Below are positions 24,763-35,300 of a stretch of DNA of 64,000 nt, in pieces. The position numbers were made by a program, and so were the translations under genes. Under the pieces are notes generated by a model. That model saw only the letters and a program-made list of their open reading frames with translations. It was not told the DNA's origin and made no database searches. This DNA comes from Gymnorhina tibicen (Eukaryota > Chordata > Aves > Passeriformes > Artamidae), in assembly GCA_013399875.1 (NCBI GenBank), contig VXAZ01000382.1:460150-524149 (forward strand), written 5' to 3'. Position 1 is the first letter of the stretch. Each line of letters begins with the position of its first letter.

Positions 24763-24784
24763 ACAAGACAAAAACTTGTCTTGT
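24763..24784. repeat. Perfect 9-bp inverted repeat with 4-nt loop
   Basis: ACAAGACAA and TTGTCTTGT flank AAAC. It is short and AT-biased. No adjacent T-run or RNA gene features accompany it. Confidence 0.7.
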
Positions 24785-26264
24785 CTTGACAAATACTTGC
24801 TGAGTATCTGTGAGTTTTGTTAAATACTCTTAAGTATTCCCATCCTTACTGACACACAGGTAGGATAATTAAATGAGCTGATGGTCCCCTAACAGCCATC
24901 TTCCTATTACCAAGTGCAGCAAGAACTTCACTGCAAATGTAAGTATTCATAAGTATAGTGAGGACCAGTTGACTCAACAGCAGGGACAGCCCCCTGCACA
25001 GGTTGATCTGAAGTTTTGCTGCAGTAAATTTTCCAGTCTGTCTCTGCTTCTACCTAAAACCTTGTCGAGTTTGCTCATCTTCAGGAACTTGCAAAATCAA
25101 GGACAACTGACCATGCAGACAAAGCTTTGAGTCGGTTTTTACTTTTATCTGGATTGTTCTGCCCACCCCTCTGAGCGGGATCACCCAGAGCATCCTCAGG
25201 AGCCCACAGAGCCTGGCTGTCCCTTGCAGCAGCATAACCCCGTGCAGCTGCACACAAATGAGGGCAGGGTTGGTTCCTTTTCCTCCTTCCAGCATCCCAG
25301 GTGCAGGTGACTCTCACTGTGATCCAGACTTCTGGTGATCAAACAGCAGCTTGCTCCAAACGTGGCTCCTGTCGACAGCACAGGGAATGCCCACCCCAAT
25401 GACTTCTTCTGCATGCAAATATCATCCCCAGCACCCAGGTCTGCATGGGGCTCCTTGGCAGAGGCGTGCTGGGGAAGGGCAATATCCAGCAGAAAACACG
25501 CAGAAGGGTGAGAGTCTGAGTGTACCCAAAGACACACAAATATTGATATTTGTGCACACACATTATCTCACAGAATTGGATTTTTCCACTTAGGGCCAGC
25601 ACACATTTCACAGATATATTTGTTTCTCCTGATGTTATAGACCTTAATTACAAAACCTCAATTTTCATACATTCTATTCATTTTCATACTGAATGGAGGC
25701 AAATGAAATTGTCTTTTTTCTTTTATTTTTTTGCACTCAATGCTGTGGTGAAATGAAATTAAATATGACACACTTCTGAGACAAACACTTAGCCCCTTCA
25801 GAACAAGAGGACTGCTCCAGGTCAGTGTTTTAATTGTGTGAGTATGCTCAAAGCCATCTTAACAAGTGTTTCACATGGCGTGCTGACCCCTAATTCAAGC
25901 TAAGAAGTTGCGATAAGAATCTTCCATTTTAATTTACAAGAGAGAGGAAGAAACAAACAAAACAAGCACAAGGTCTCTTGCTGCAGAGCAAATCACTGAA
26001 GTAGGAAGCACTTCTGGAGGGCCCTTGAGCAATCCCCCTCCCGTGCCCACCTCCCCTGCCTAGGGCAGCACCCACTGCTGCTGCTCGCCCGAGACTGGTT
26101 TTGGAGCTGGGATCAAGATCACAGGTTTATTGTCAGTTCTGGCACTGTCTTCTCGTATAAAACTGAGTGCAACTTGCAATGTCAGGCTTCTTAGGCCATT
26201 CATGCTGTCTTCCTACAATTTATTGCAAAGGCCATGTTCTGAAATTTGCAACCTCTTTCAAATT

Positions 26265-26290
26265 TTCTTCTCCTTCCTTCCTTCCTTTTC
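26265..26290 (+). repeat. TTCC-rich simple repeat
   Basis: TTCTTCTCC is followed by three TTCC units and a TTTTCC. It is a low-complexity pyrimidine tract. Confidence 0.7.
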
Positions 26291-27112
26291 CTGGTTTCTC
26301 ACTGGACGCACCAAGAACCCGACTGTGCCTACTCCAGTTTACACCACCACCCTTGCTGGGTGCCTCCCCCAGCATCCCTGTGCCTGGCAGCTCCTCCCAC
26401 CAAACAGCCAAATTCGGACAATGCAGCCAATTATCAGCTGCTTTGTTCTCTGCAGAAAGGCTCCATTCCAGCCTGTTATTTCCTTCTGTTTCAGCGGCCT
26501 CCAATGACTTTGATTGCTCGTCTGAAGAATAATAAAATAGCTTCTTATCAAGGCTTTAAAAAATAATATACCTTCACATAGTTATTGAAGATTGAAAAGT
26601 CAGGGGGGCAGAAATAATTATTTTCAAAAGGAACAGAACAAAGTCTCTCTTTGCACAGACACAAGAGAAACATGGGCTACTCCAGCAGGAAAATATCATC
26701 AAGACTGAATTTATAGGGACTACAGGTTTGTAACTGCAATTAAAATATGGAGAAGAACATTTGATAATAACAAAACTCAGAGAGACTGCACAGCAATTAA
26801 ACCCAGTCTACTGAGAGGTGAGTCTACAGAACTGCAGTAACATGGTACAGAAGTTTATAAGATGAGACATAGATCTAATTAACCTAAGCAGAGCAGACAA
26901 CCCAATCTGAATGCAAACCAGTCCCAGTTGCTACTTCCTTGGTCCCAGAAACACCCCCAGAGCCCAAGGACACTGGAGAAGAAACTCCTCAGGTTGTGGC
27001 ACATCTGCAGCAGTAGGAAGGGACGTGATGGAGAACTCAAAGCCAATTTCTGATGCTAACACAAAGCAGGGACAATGTCTCTGAAGGCATCAGTGTGTAA
27101 AAATCACCCTTA

Positions 27113-27230
27113 CAGTAAAGAATTTCTTCCTAATATCAGTCTACACAAAATACACTCTTTCAGCTTAAAGCCATTCTCTCTTGTCCCATCACTCCACGTC
27201 CCTGTCAAAAAGCCTTCTCCAGCTTTCACG
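27113..27230 (-). mobile_element. CR1 LINE internal fragment lacking its 3' end
   Basis: The complement of an internal CR1 block: CAGTAAAGAATTTCTTCC, TAATATCAGTCTACACAAAA, ACTCTTTCAGCTTAAAGCC, CTTGTCCCATCACTCCACG, and CCAGCTTTC near 27216. This part normally lies some 200-300 bases upstream of the CR1 3' tail. The tail and the terminal block are absent to the left, which is unusual for CR1 and suggests later deletion. Confidence 0.85.
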
Positions 27231-29480
27231 GTTTTGTCTTTTTTTTTCCCTTTTTGAGAAGACAGCCTAGGAGAGCTTGGGGAGGAAGCTGAAACCAGGA
27301 AATGTTTGGAAAAAATACCTACCACTCAGGTAAATCTTTTAAGAGACAAACACATCCTCAAGTCCAACATTTATAAGCAGAGAGTTAAATTTTTGGAGCT
27401 TCACGTGGTCGCCAGCCCCAGAGAGGCAGAGGGTTCCTCACTCCAAAGTGTGTCTGTCCATCACTGTTTTTCCAGGGAGCTGCTGAGCCAAGGGGCTGGT
27501 TAGGATGGGCTGTTATTTACAGCAGAGCAGTTGCCACATAAACCCCATGGTGGGACTGCATTGTTTGTTTGTTAAGTGTTCCTTTGTTAAGTGCTCTGAC
27601 ATCCAGGGTGAGGAAGGACGTGAATAAATGACAATAAAATGCATATGGAAGGGAGCACAATGGGAGTAGTTTGCAGTTTATTTCTGTGAGTCAATAACTA
27701 TTCTTTTAGCTGTAATTTTTAGTCTTTATTATTCCAAGATACAGTTATTTGTTAGTAGGTGAACGAGGAAGGGCTTCACGAACCGTAATGCAATGATGCT
27801 GTCACGTTGTTGTGTCATTAATCAGAGGATCTAATTTTATGTGTAGTCCAAACATCAACAAATCTTTTTTAAAGGTATTGACTGTATTGATTTTAAGACA
27901 TATTGTAGCTCCCGGGACAAAGACAGAGGAAAGTTCTACACAGATGTGCAGCAAAGAGAGAGGTGTAATTCCTACCCCCTTGTGTTTACAGCATGTGTTG
28001 GCTGTGCTGGTGCTCCACGAGAAGCCAGGAGCTCTCCCTCTGAATTCCACGGGAGCAGCTCAGAGATGGGAAAGGGCAGTGCTCCAGAAATGCTGATCAT
28101 TCCACCTGTCAGAGACAGAAATGAGCAGGCGTGGAGCACTTAAATGTGGAAGTTCTGGCTTTGGTGCCTGAGATTACCAGAGACTCCAGGAGTCACCTGG
28201 GATGAGCTGCTTAACGTGGGTCTGAAATCCCAATGTGACCGTGTGGAATATGCAGCTTGCTTTTGCTTTTTCTTTAATTTCTAGACCATTAGCTTCTTCA
28301 GACAAGCACTTTCTCTTACTTCTTTCACACTGGGACTCCAGACTATCTGGTGTGCCCAGGGATTATTGCAAATGACGGCCAAAACATAACAAACTGATCA
28401 TTCCTTACAGTTTTATTCAAAAAGCTTCTCTCTTAAATGTATGCAAAAACAGTCTGTGTCTAAAATGATAGGTCAGGACAAAGGGTATTCCCCACTTCTC
28501 TACAGATGGTGAAGCGAAGCCAAAGAAGAGAAATATTTCATAAAGCTCATAAATTGAAGGCCACAGTAAAAATCCCCAAAGTCTCTCTGTTTCTGCAGAT
28601 TGATTTTTCTTGCTGAGCTCAAGTGCCTCAGGTGGGAGGGCTGACAGGAGAAGGGACGAGGGGAGAGCACAGACTTTCTGAGACATCTTCTCAACTTTCT
28701 CAACCGCCTCCAGTTTTGACCCCAAAGAAGTATTTCAGATGGTTTTGGTTCTTATTTCAGTGAGAAAGCACTTTCAGTTCAGATTGGAAAGGACCATTTA
28801 AGAAGTTAACTGCATTTTTATTTGTTTGTTGCGCTGACAAATACATTTTTCACACTCTTCCTGTGGTGCTGCCAGCAGGACACCCCAGCACTCTGCCATG
28901 GGATTGCCTCCCCAGACAAACTGGCTTTCCTCCCTAAAATGCTCCCCTCCTTACCTGACGCCAAAACTCTCTTATCTCATAAACATTAGGAAGGCTTCAT
29001 GGAACTACCAGTGAGGATGATAATAGAATGAACTCCAGGAGGAACGTGATGAGTATTATGGAGAGAAATCTCCTTAACTTTATTAAAGGAAATCACTTGC
29101 AATAGATTTAAGCATAATCCTTCTTGATGCTTTTTAATATTGGTAGGAACCACTAAATACATCTGTTAGGTTCCCATGAAGACTTTCATGGACTTCTTTT
29201 GCCTACAGTACCCTGAAACAGTTCCTGCTGTGCATCCCCGGTGGTGTCTCCATGCAAACTGCTCTGTCCTGACCATGCTGTTACAAGGCACCACAAGACG
29301 ATAAATCACATGGGCAATTGTTTTGTTACTTATAAGTGGGAGTTTGGGTTATTTTTTAATTAAAAACTACACAAAAATGAATGCAATCATGCAATCAAAA
29401 ATGTCAAAACTTCTCTGGATTCACTTAGAAAGGACATGTCTGTCTGGGAGATTTTAAGGACTGCTCCAAATCACCGTCCT
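27231..29480. other. Single-copy non-coding DNA
   Basis: No gene is recognised. A very weak CR1-like word (CAGATTGGAAAGGACC) lies at 28783-28797 without a convincing tail. Confidence 0.5.
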
Positions 29481-29775
29481 GGCATGCAGTGACAGGACAA
29501 GGGGGAATGGCTTTAAACCAGAGAGTAGGTTTAGAAAGAGAGTAGGTTTAGATTAGATAGTAGGAGGAAATTGTTCCCTGTGAGGTGGTGAGGCCCTGGC
29601 ACAGGGTGCCCAGAGAAGCTGTGGCTGCCCCTGGATCCCTGGCAGTGGCCAGGGCCAGGCTGGACAGGGCTGGGAGCAGCCTGGGACAGTGGAAGGTGTC
29701 CCTGCCCATGGCAGGGGCTGGGGTGGGATGCTCTTTAAGGTCCCTTCCAACCCAAGTCATTCTGTTGTTCTGTGA
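29481..29775 (+). mobile_element. CR1 LINE, 3' part
   Basis: A sense copy starting near GCAGTGACAGGACAAGGGGG. It continues through GGCTTTAAACCAGAGAGTAG, TTGTTCCCTGTGAGGTGGTG, GGCACAGGGTGCCCAGAGAA, GTGGAAGGTGTCCCTGCCC and CTTTAAGGTCCCTTCCAACC, and ends with a CATTCTGTTGTTCTGTG tail. A 17-bp tandem duplication (GAGAGTAGGTTTAGAAA, starting at 29521 and again at 29538) is private to this copy. Open frames on both strands across it are repeat-derived. Confidence 0.95.
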
Positions 29776-30860
29776 CCACACAAATGGCACCTTTTCCATC
29801 TCCTCAGGCTTTCTCATAGACCACTGGGCTTTAAGAGTCATTCCACTTTCAGCCTACGGACACAAACCTCATTTCCCTAAGGCATCGTAATCTCCTCCGT
29901 GTTTTTCCTTATCCCCATATGGCAAGGACAGACAGTGAGGGTGGGGAGAGGATGGAGTTCTCTGCTGCCTCTCTTGGAAAGCACTGCTACCACAGAGACT
30001 TCCTTTATGCTCTCCCTGCTACTCAGGTCTTCATGCAAGGGTTTGAGAGGCCCACGGTGTTTGTGCACCCACAGCCAGGGACCATTTTTCACTCCTTCCC
30101 GTGGCAGAGGAGTTTGTGCAACAACATCCGTGGTGTTTTGGAGAAACTCCTGGAGAGGGCTGGCTTGGGGCCGTACACCAAGCGGGGTGAGAGGCAGGCA
30201 CAGCATCACAGAGGCAGGCATTGTGTGTAACCTGCCTGGCAGAGCAATAGAACAAGCGGGGTGTAATAAGATTATTACAGTGAGAAGTTATTCTGTTGAG
30301 ATAAGGAAGAATTTTAATGACTTTGGTAGAAGGTATCAAGCCATCGTTAGCCAATCAGCCCGACTTCCCGAGCCGGCTGATTTTGCAGACGTGGGATTGC
30401 TTTGCTCAGAGGCTCCCGGACAGCTCCATGATACCGTGTGACTGAAAGGGGAGATAAATCTCTCAATCTCTTTTTTTTAATTTCAATACAATTGCCTTAT
30501 TACAGCATTATGTGAGGAATATGCATGGTACTTCCCAAGGGTTTTGCTTTTCCCAGTAGCAAATGTCTCACTCAGTGTTTGGGCAGAGCGGTTCTCTGCT
30601 AAATTGCTCACAATGCAAGCTATTATAGAATAGAGGGACCCTGTGGGTATGATTGAAATTTATATGCACGGAACAATCAAGAATGCCAAGTGCACTGGAT
30701 AAACTGTAGGTAGGTGGCAGAAGGCAGATAAGCAGCCTAGGAGGTTTAAGTTACAGGATCTTAAGCCGGAGAAAGATTCATTCTATAATTTACATTACAA
30801 CCAGTTTCATTTGTGGAATGAATAATGGAAAGCTCCTACAGATAAATATTTGAGGTCCAA

Positions 30861-30912
30861 TCCTGGGAGGTGTTGAGCACTCAGCTCCCACTGAAGTCAG
30901 CGTTCCAGGCTT
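30861..30912. repeat. Ancient amniote interspersed-repeat piece (unnamed)
   Basis: CCTGGGAGGTGTTGAGCAC followed by CAGCTCCCACTGAAGTCAGC resembles a widespread old amniote repeat whose wording is GGTGCTGAGCACC, then CTCCCATTGAAGTCAATGG. I recall the pattern but cannot name the family with confidence. It is short and diverged. Confidence 0.4.
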
Positions 30913-31190
30913 TTCCCAGAGTGTGTCTCTGCAGCTCGGGGGAGGTAACTTGTTGGTTAGCAGCCACTGCAGGTCCTCGAGCAGAGAAGCAGGGCTTTCG
31001 CAGCACAGCTCCTGCTCTCCCCATCTAGCACATCAGCCTGCTTTGAGAGAACTCTGCATCTTCAGGATATAAATCACTTCACGAAAAAGTACAGAGTGAA
31101 TGATTTATTTACTTTAAAGACATCAGTCAAAACATTAAGTGTTGCTACAGGAAACTATCCATTTTCCTTTGGCTGAGTAGTCAGGCAAAG

Positions 31191-31220
31191 ATTTATGCAT
31201 ATTTGTATTCATGCATAAAT
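31191..31220. repeat. Perfect 10-bp inverted repeat with 10-bp spacer
   Basis: ATTTATGCAT (31191-31200) and its exact reverse complement ATGCATAAAT (31211-31220) are separated by ten bases. Each arm contains a TATGCAT/ATGCATA word resembling POU (octamer-family) half-sites. It may be a paired binding site or chance in AT-rich DNA. Confidence 0.6.
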
Positions 31221-31859
31221 TCCTCTGTTCAAGTCTAACTAATTCCAAACCAGTAAATCTCCAGCCTTCCCTCCCTTCCGTGATCTCAGACCTTCACAGG
31301 ACAACAGCGCTGAGAAAGTGATGCACCACAAACAACGTCAGACCTGCCTGGCAGCCTCAGCCCCCTCTGCCCCATCTCCTGTGACCAGAGGGATGTCGAT
31401 GCACATTTCCCAGTGGGCGTCTGGGCTCAGCATGGCATGAGGTCCAATCCTCTTAAAAAAATTACTCTGATTCATTGCATTGGGGTTTTTTTTTCAGGAA
31501 GTTAAACTGACAAAGCTCTATTTTCATACAACTTCAATATTTTCCTAATGACTTAACTATCCCAAAAGCAACTCCAACTAAAAGAAACTATTCAAAATTG
31601 TATCCCTACTAAAGACGAAAGAAGGTGAGCCTTGAGTTGGAAGAATGCCCTCAAGGTGCAGTAACTTTATTTAGAGTTGAGTTCTGCTTTATGTGAGCCC
31701 GCAGTTTTGAGGCTGTGGGTTTGCAGTTTGCAGCTGTGGGTTTGATTCTGACCTACACCCACGCGTTATTAAACGAACCTGAGAAATATCCATAAGCAAG
31801 GCACGAGAAATTTAATGTGCCCTCAATAAATAATTATTAATTTCATTATGTCATTTGGA

Positions 31860-32310
31860 TGAAACGCTGGTGTTTCCTTCAAGTGTGCATTAGCACGATA
31901 AAAAGCCGCTCGAGAGGCACCGAAACTCCCTCAGCACAGCGCATTACGCATCCCGTATTTAACATTTACGCAGCGATATTTGGGGGGGGAAAAAAAAACA
32001 ACCCGATTCCTTTTAAATCGCGGAGCCGAAATGACACTCCCCCACCTGCCCCCTGGAAAAGGGGGCTGTCTCCGAGGCGCTCCGGAGGGGTGGGAGGCAG
32101 AAGGGCCCGCGCAGAACTTGCGCTGGGCAGAACAAAGGCGCGGGAGCTGCGGTGGGGAGCGAGCGGCAGCCGCAGCGCCGGGAGAGCGCGAGCACAGAGC
32201 ACAGTCCATAAAGCCACAATGAATGGTAATGACAGGCAATAAAATACCCTTTTAAAAATCCAGTAAAGGATAAAGGCTGCGCGCTGCAGCGCTGACTGGC
32301 AGTGCTGCGG
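31860..32310. promoter_or_regulatory. CpG-rich segment, candidate promoter or developmental enhancer
   Basis: A hand count gives about 20 CG dinucleotides in the 180 bases 32012-32191 and four more in 32279-32310, while most flanking DNA is strongly CpG-poor. The segment contains a perfect GCGCTGCAGCGC palindrome (32281-32292). Between the two CG-dense parts is an AT-rich strip with TGACAGGCAATAAAA (32230-32244), a TALE/MEIS-type TGACAG joined to a posterior-HOX-type GCAATAAA. Open frames of 100-127 codons on both strands are a by-product of GC content. No transcript start or exon can be assigned. Confidence 0.5.
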
Positions 32311-35300
32311 CTGCAAAACATCAGCAGATTAGCATAAAGCATGGCAAGAAAGTACAACTAAAAATTATTCAGTCATACCAAATGCTTGCGGGGAATCTAG
32401 GCCAAGCAAGCAATCAAAATCAAATAGAAGCAAGGTATATGTAATCCCACAGTAAAAAGATTGAGCAACTGTACATTGCCAAGACATTTTAATACTCCTT
32501 TAGCCCACAGTTTTTGAAAACCATTAATAGAGCTATAAAAAGTGAGGAAAGCTGCACAATGCAGTTCAGACCAACACGGGGGTGTAATTCTACACCGATG
32601 TAGCACCAGTGTTAATATAATCTCTCTCATGTTACACAAGAAGCCCAGCAAGGGCATCATAAAATGCAGTATGTGTTTTCTCTACAAGCTTAAGTGTCTT
32701 TTAGCATAATTATTCCTGATGCTTCAGTTATGGGAAGGAACACTACCAATCTAAGCAGCAAGAAGGTATTTATTTGCCCTTAAGGTGCAATTACATTCTG
32801 GAAAACGGCTCTTTTTTAATTCAATGATCTACTCCTTTTGCTTGTTAGGGGTCACACACTGCTAAGACCAAAGTCCTTGGCATTAGGTGTCTGCTCCTTA
32901 AAAAGCTCAAGTTCTGTGTGCTGAGGTTTGTTTGTTCAGCCCTCCTGCTTTTTATCTGGGTTGGTTTTTTTTCAGCTCCTGCAGCTCTAGGAGAGTGAGC
33001 GATATCTGTTGTGGCACATGGAAAATCATCAGATCATAATTTGAAATTCCAAACACTAAATCTTTGTGCTGAGGATGCTCAAGGCAAAAAGGCCACTGAG
33101 TGGCTTTCTCTGTTGAATTCACAGAGCTACCAGTTAAGGCAAAAAAATAACCCAAGCCAACCTTTTATTTAAATTTTAATTTCAGCGGATTTGAAGTCGT
33201 CAAGATTCATCCCATGGAGTCTCTCTGAGGGGAGCCAAATCTTCCCGTGCAGGCTCTGCAGTGAGCCCGGCTCCCTTGGGACACATCTCCTGCCTGCCAG
33301 GCAGCACCACTGCTCAGTGGTGACAGTGCTCCCTCCCTGGGAACAGTCACCAACCTTACCAAAACTGCAAGTTTTAATAAAAAACTCTCTTCTGCACAGC
33401 TGGGAGGCTTGGAAGGGAAACCCCAGGCTCCACAGACAGGGAGAGGGAAGGAGGAGGGAAAGAGTCCCTCTTTCTGATTGTTCTTCTTGGTGTTCACTTG
33501 CCCAGTGGAGGAGCCTGGAACGAGGGATATCAGCATTCCATGTCCCAAGTGTAACAAATTCTACTACCTTAAATCACATTTTCCAGCCAAACGTGGTTTC
33601 TATCACAACACAATGATGGGGCGAGCATTCCCTGGCACTAAGGTCAGCTCCTCATCTGCGGAGCCCCAAGCCCCGTGGATAAAGAAGGGGAAGATTTTTA
33701 AGGAGCAAACTTATTTTAGCGTAGCTAAAAAGAGGTAGGACTTTTCCCTTCTGGATCATGTTCTTTGTGTACCACAAAGATCCTCTGGCGTGTGAAATCC
33801 ATGACTATAAAAATACACGGCAAGAGCTGCTTTTATTAAATGATTAAATGTTTCAGCTTCTCCCCTGAAACTGTGTGCTTCAGCAAGAGGATTTTGGAGG
33901 AACGTATGCAAATGAAAATAATATTAAAATAATTCCTTAGTCTCCTGCAACCGCGTGCAGTGATTTAATACTATTAAATAGCAAACCCTTTTTTCATTTC
34001 AATATTTATCTTCAGTTTTTCTCAAGGAAAAAAATTAAAAGGCGCCTGTACTCGATTCTCTGATTTTATACAGCTGAGTAAAAATTATTGTGCACTAAGC
34101 AAAGAAACTTGTACCTCCCAGCTAAAGCCAAAGTCTCTGCAGAAAACATGGATCTGGTCCAAGGAGCTGTGGGCAGGGGAAGATGGAGGCAGAGTTCTCT
34201 TGGTGGGTCTCCAACTGCCCCATGGCTTGGCCTTGTGGAAAAGACATGCACTTTTTGGGATTGCCAAGCTCTGGGAAGCACAAAGAGCACTTCACCAGAG
34301 TGCCGGGGGATTGCAAAGGCCCTTCAGCAGCTTTTGCTGCTCATTCCTTGAGTTTGAGCACAAGCTGAAGGGAGCCCAAAGCCAAAGCTGCCCCGGCAGG
34401 CTGACACCCAATGGTGAGCCCGGCGCTCCAACTCTCCGGGTCGGTGCCTCCCCCAGCGGGATGTTCTTATCCACCAGGGCAGCCACGGGCACCCCCAAAC
34501 GCCTTTCCCTCTGGCTGGCACGGGGTTCGGAATAAACGTGGGCACAGCGAAAAATACATGTGCTCCTTTCACCCAGTTTCGAGGAGCAACCCGGCACCGC
34601 CTTCAAAAAACCTCTCCTTGGCAGCCACGGCTATTCCCAAACGTTGGGTAATGGGCAGGAGAAAAGGGTTTTGCACAGCAAACCGGGAGTGAGAGCGGTC
34701 AAAAGAAGGCGTCCAGGCTGTTAGGCTTGAATGGCACGTGGATAATAGGCAGGAGAGCAAGCAGGGAGCTCTGCCTCCTTCCCTGACACCGACTGTTCGC
34801 GTTTGTGCAGCACTCCAGCGCTGCACTTAGTTCATGCTTTACCTTAAAGTGCCGCGTTTTAACTGGAGAGGAAACGTGCAGCAGCTTTCATGCCCCTGCT
34901 GTGTAACTGTGGGCAAGTGCAGCCTTTGAAATGGCAGCCTCTGAAAGCAAGGAATGTTGGGTTGTATGGAAAGGCTTTCTGGCACGGTACCGACGATTAG
35001 CGAGGGAAAAACAGCGAATTAAAAGAGGGAACTAAGTCGCTCTTGTCAGGCATCTCCCTTTCTTACCTCTTGCAATATGGACATGTAACTGTGTCTAGGA
35101 ATGAAATCTGGGCCGGGGGATGTTGGTCACAAAAGGAAGTTTTAATAATACAAGCCCTGGGCACAAGATAAAAACTTGTAATTTGATGGGCTTTGCATGC
35201 ACATGGAGTTGTGGCCATGGTTATGAACACATTTACACAATTTCCAAGAAAACAAAGAAGTTGGGAACTGAAAAAAGGACCCTCTCCTTTTGGCCATTCA

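Larger units (their letters stand above)
24491..27112. other. Single-copy non-coding DNA
   Basis: No gene is recognised. There is a perfect 9-bp hairpin at 24763-24784 and a TTCC-rich run at 26265-26290. A cluster of open frames at 25050-25611 (minus) and 26130-26566 (both strands) overlap each other and show no domain. Confidence 0.5.
29776..31859. other. Single-copy non-coding DNA
   Basis: A 180-codon plus frame (29899-30441) overlaps other open frames in both directions. It shows no recognisable domain and I do not call it coding. An ancient repeat piece lies at 30861-30912, and an inverted repeat at 31191-31220. Confidence 0.5.

Noticed and set aside
28768..28805. Possible short CR1 end (CAGATTGGAAAGGACC)
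   Set aside because: The match is about 16 bases with no ATTCTATGATTC-type tail and no downstream CR1 block.
31716..31755. Second tRNA-like B box (GGGTTTGATTCTGACC)
   Set aside because: No tRNA head or A box precedes it, and the local GCTGTGGGTTTG wording is simply duplicated; no SINE tail follows.
32288..32308. REST/RE1-like site (AGCGCTGACT then AGTGCTGC)
   Set aside because: The half-sites are imperfect and the spacing is one base off the canonical arrangement, so the match is not better than expected in GC-rich DNA.
34898..34918. MIR CORE-like word CTGTGTAACTGTGGGCAAGT
   Set aside because: Only about 20 bases match and no head or tail flanks it, so I did not list it as an element.
34985..34998. 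GTACCGACGATT also present at about 4142-4153
   Set aside because: Shared 12-mers are expected many times in 64 kb. Two CpGs make this one unusual, but the flanks do not align.
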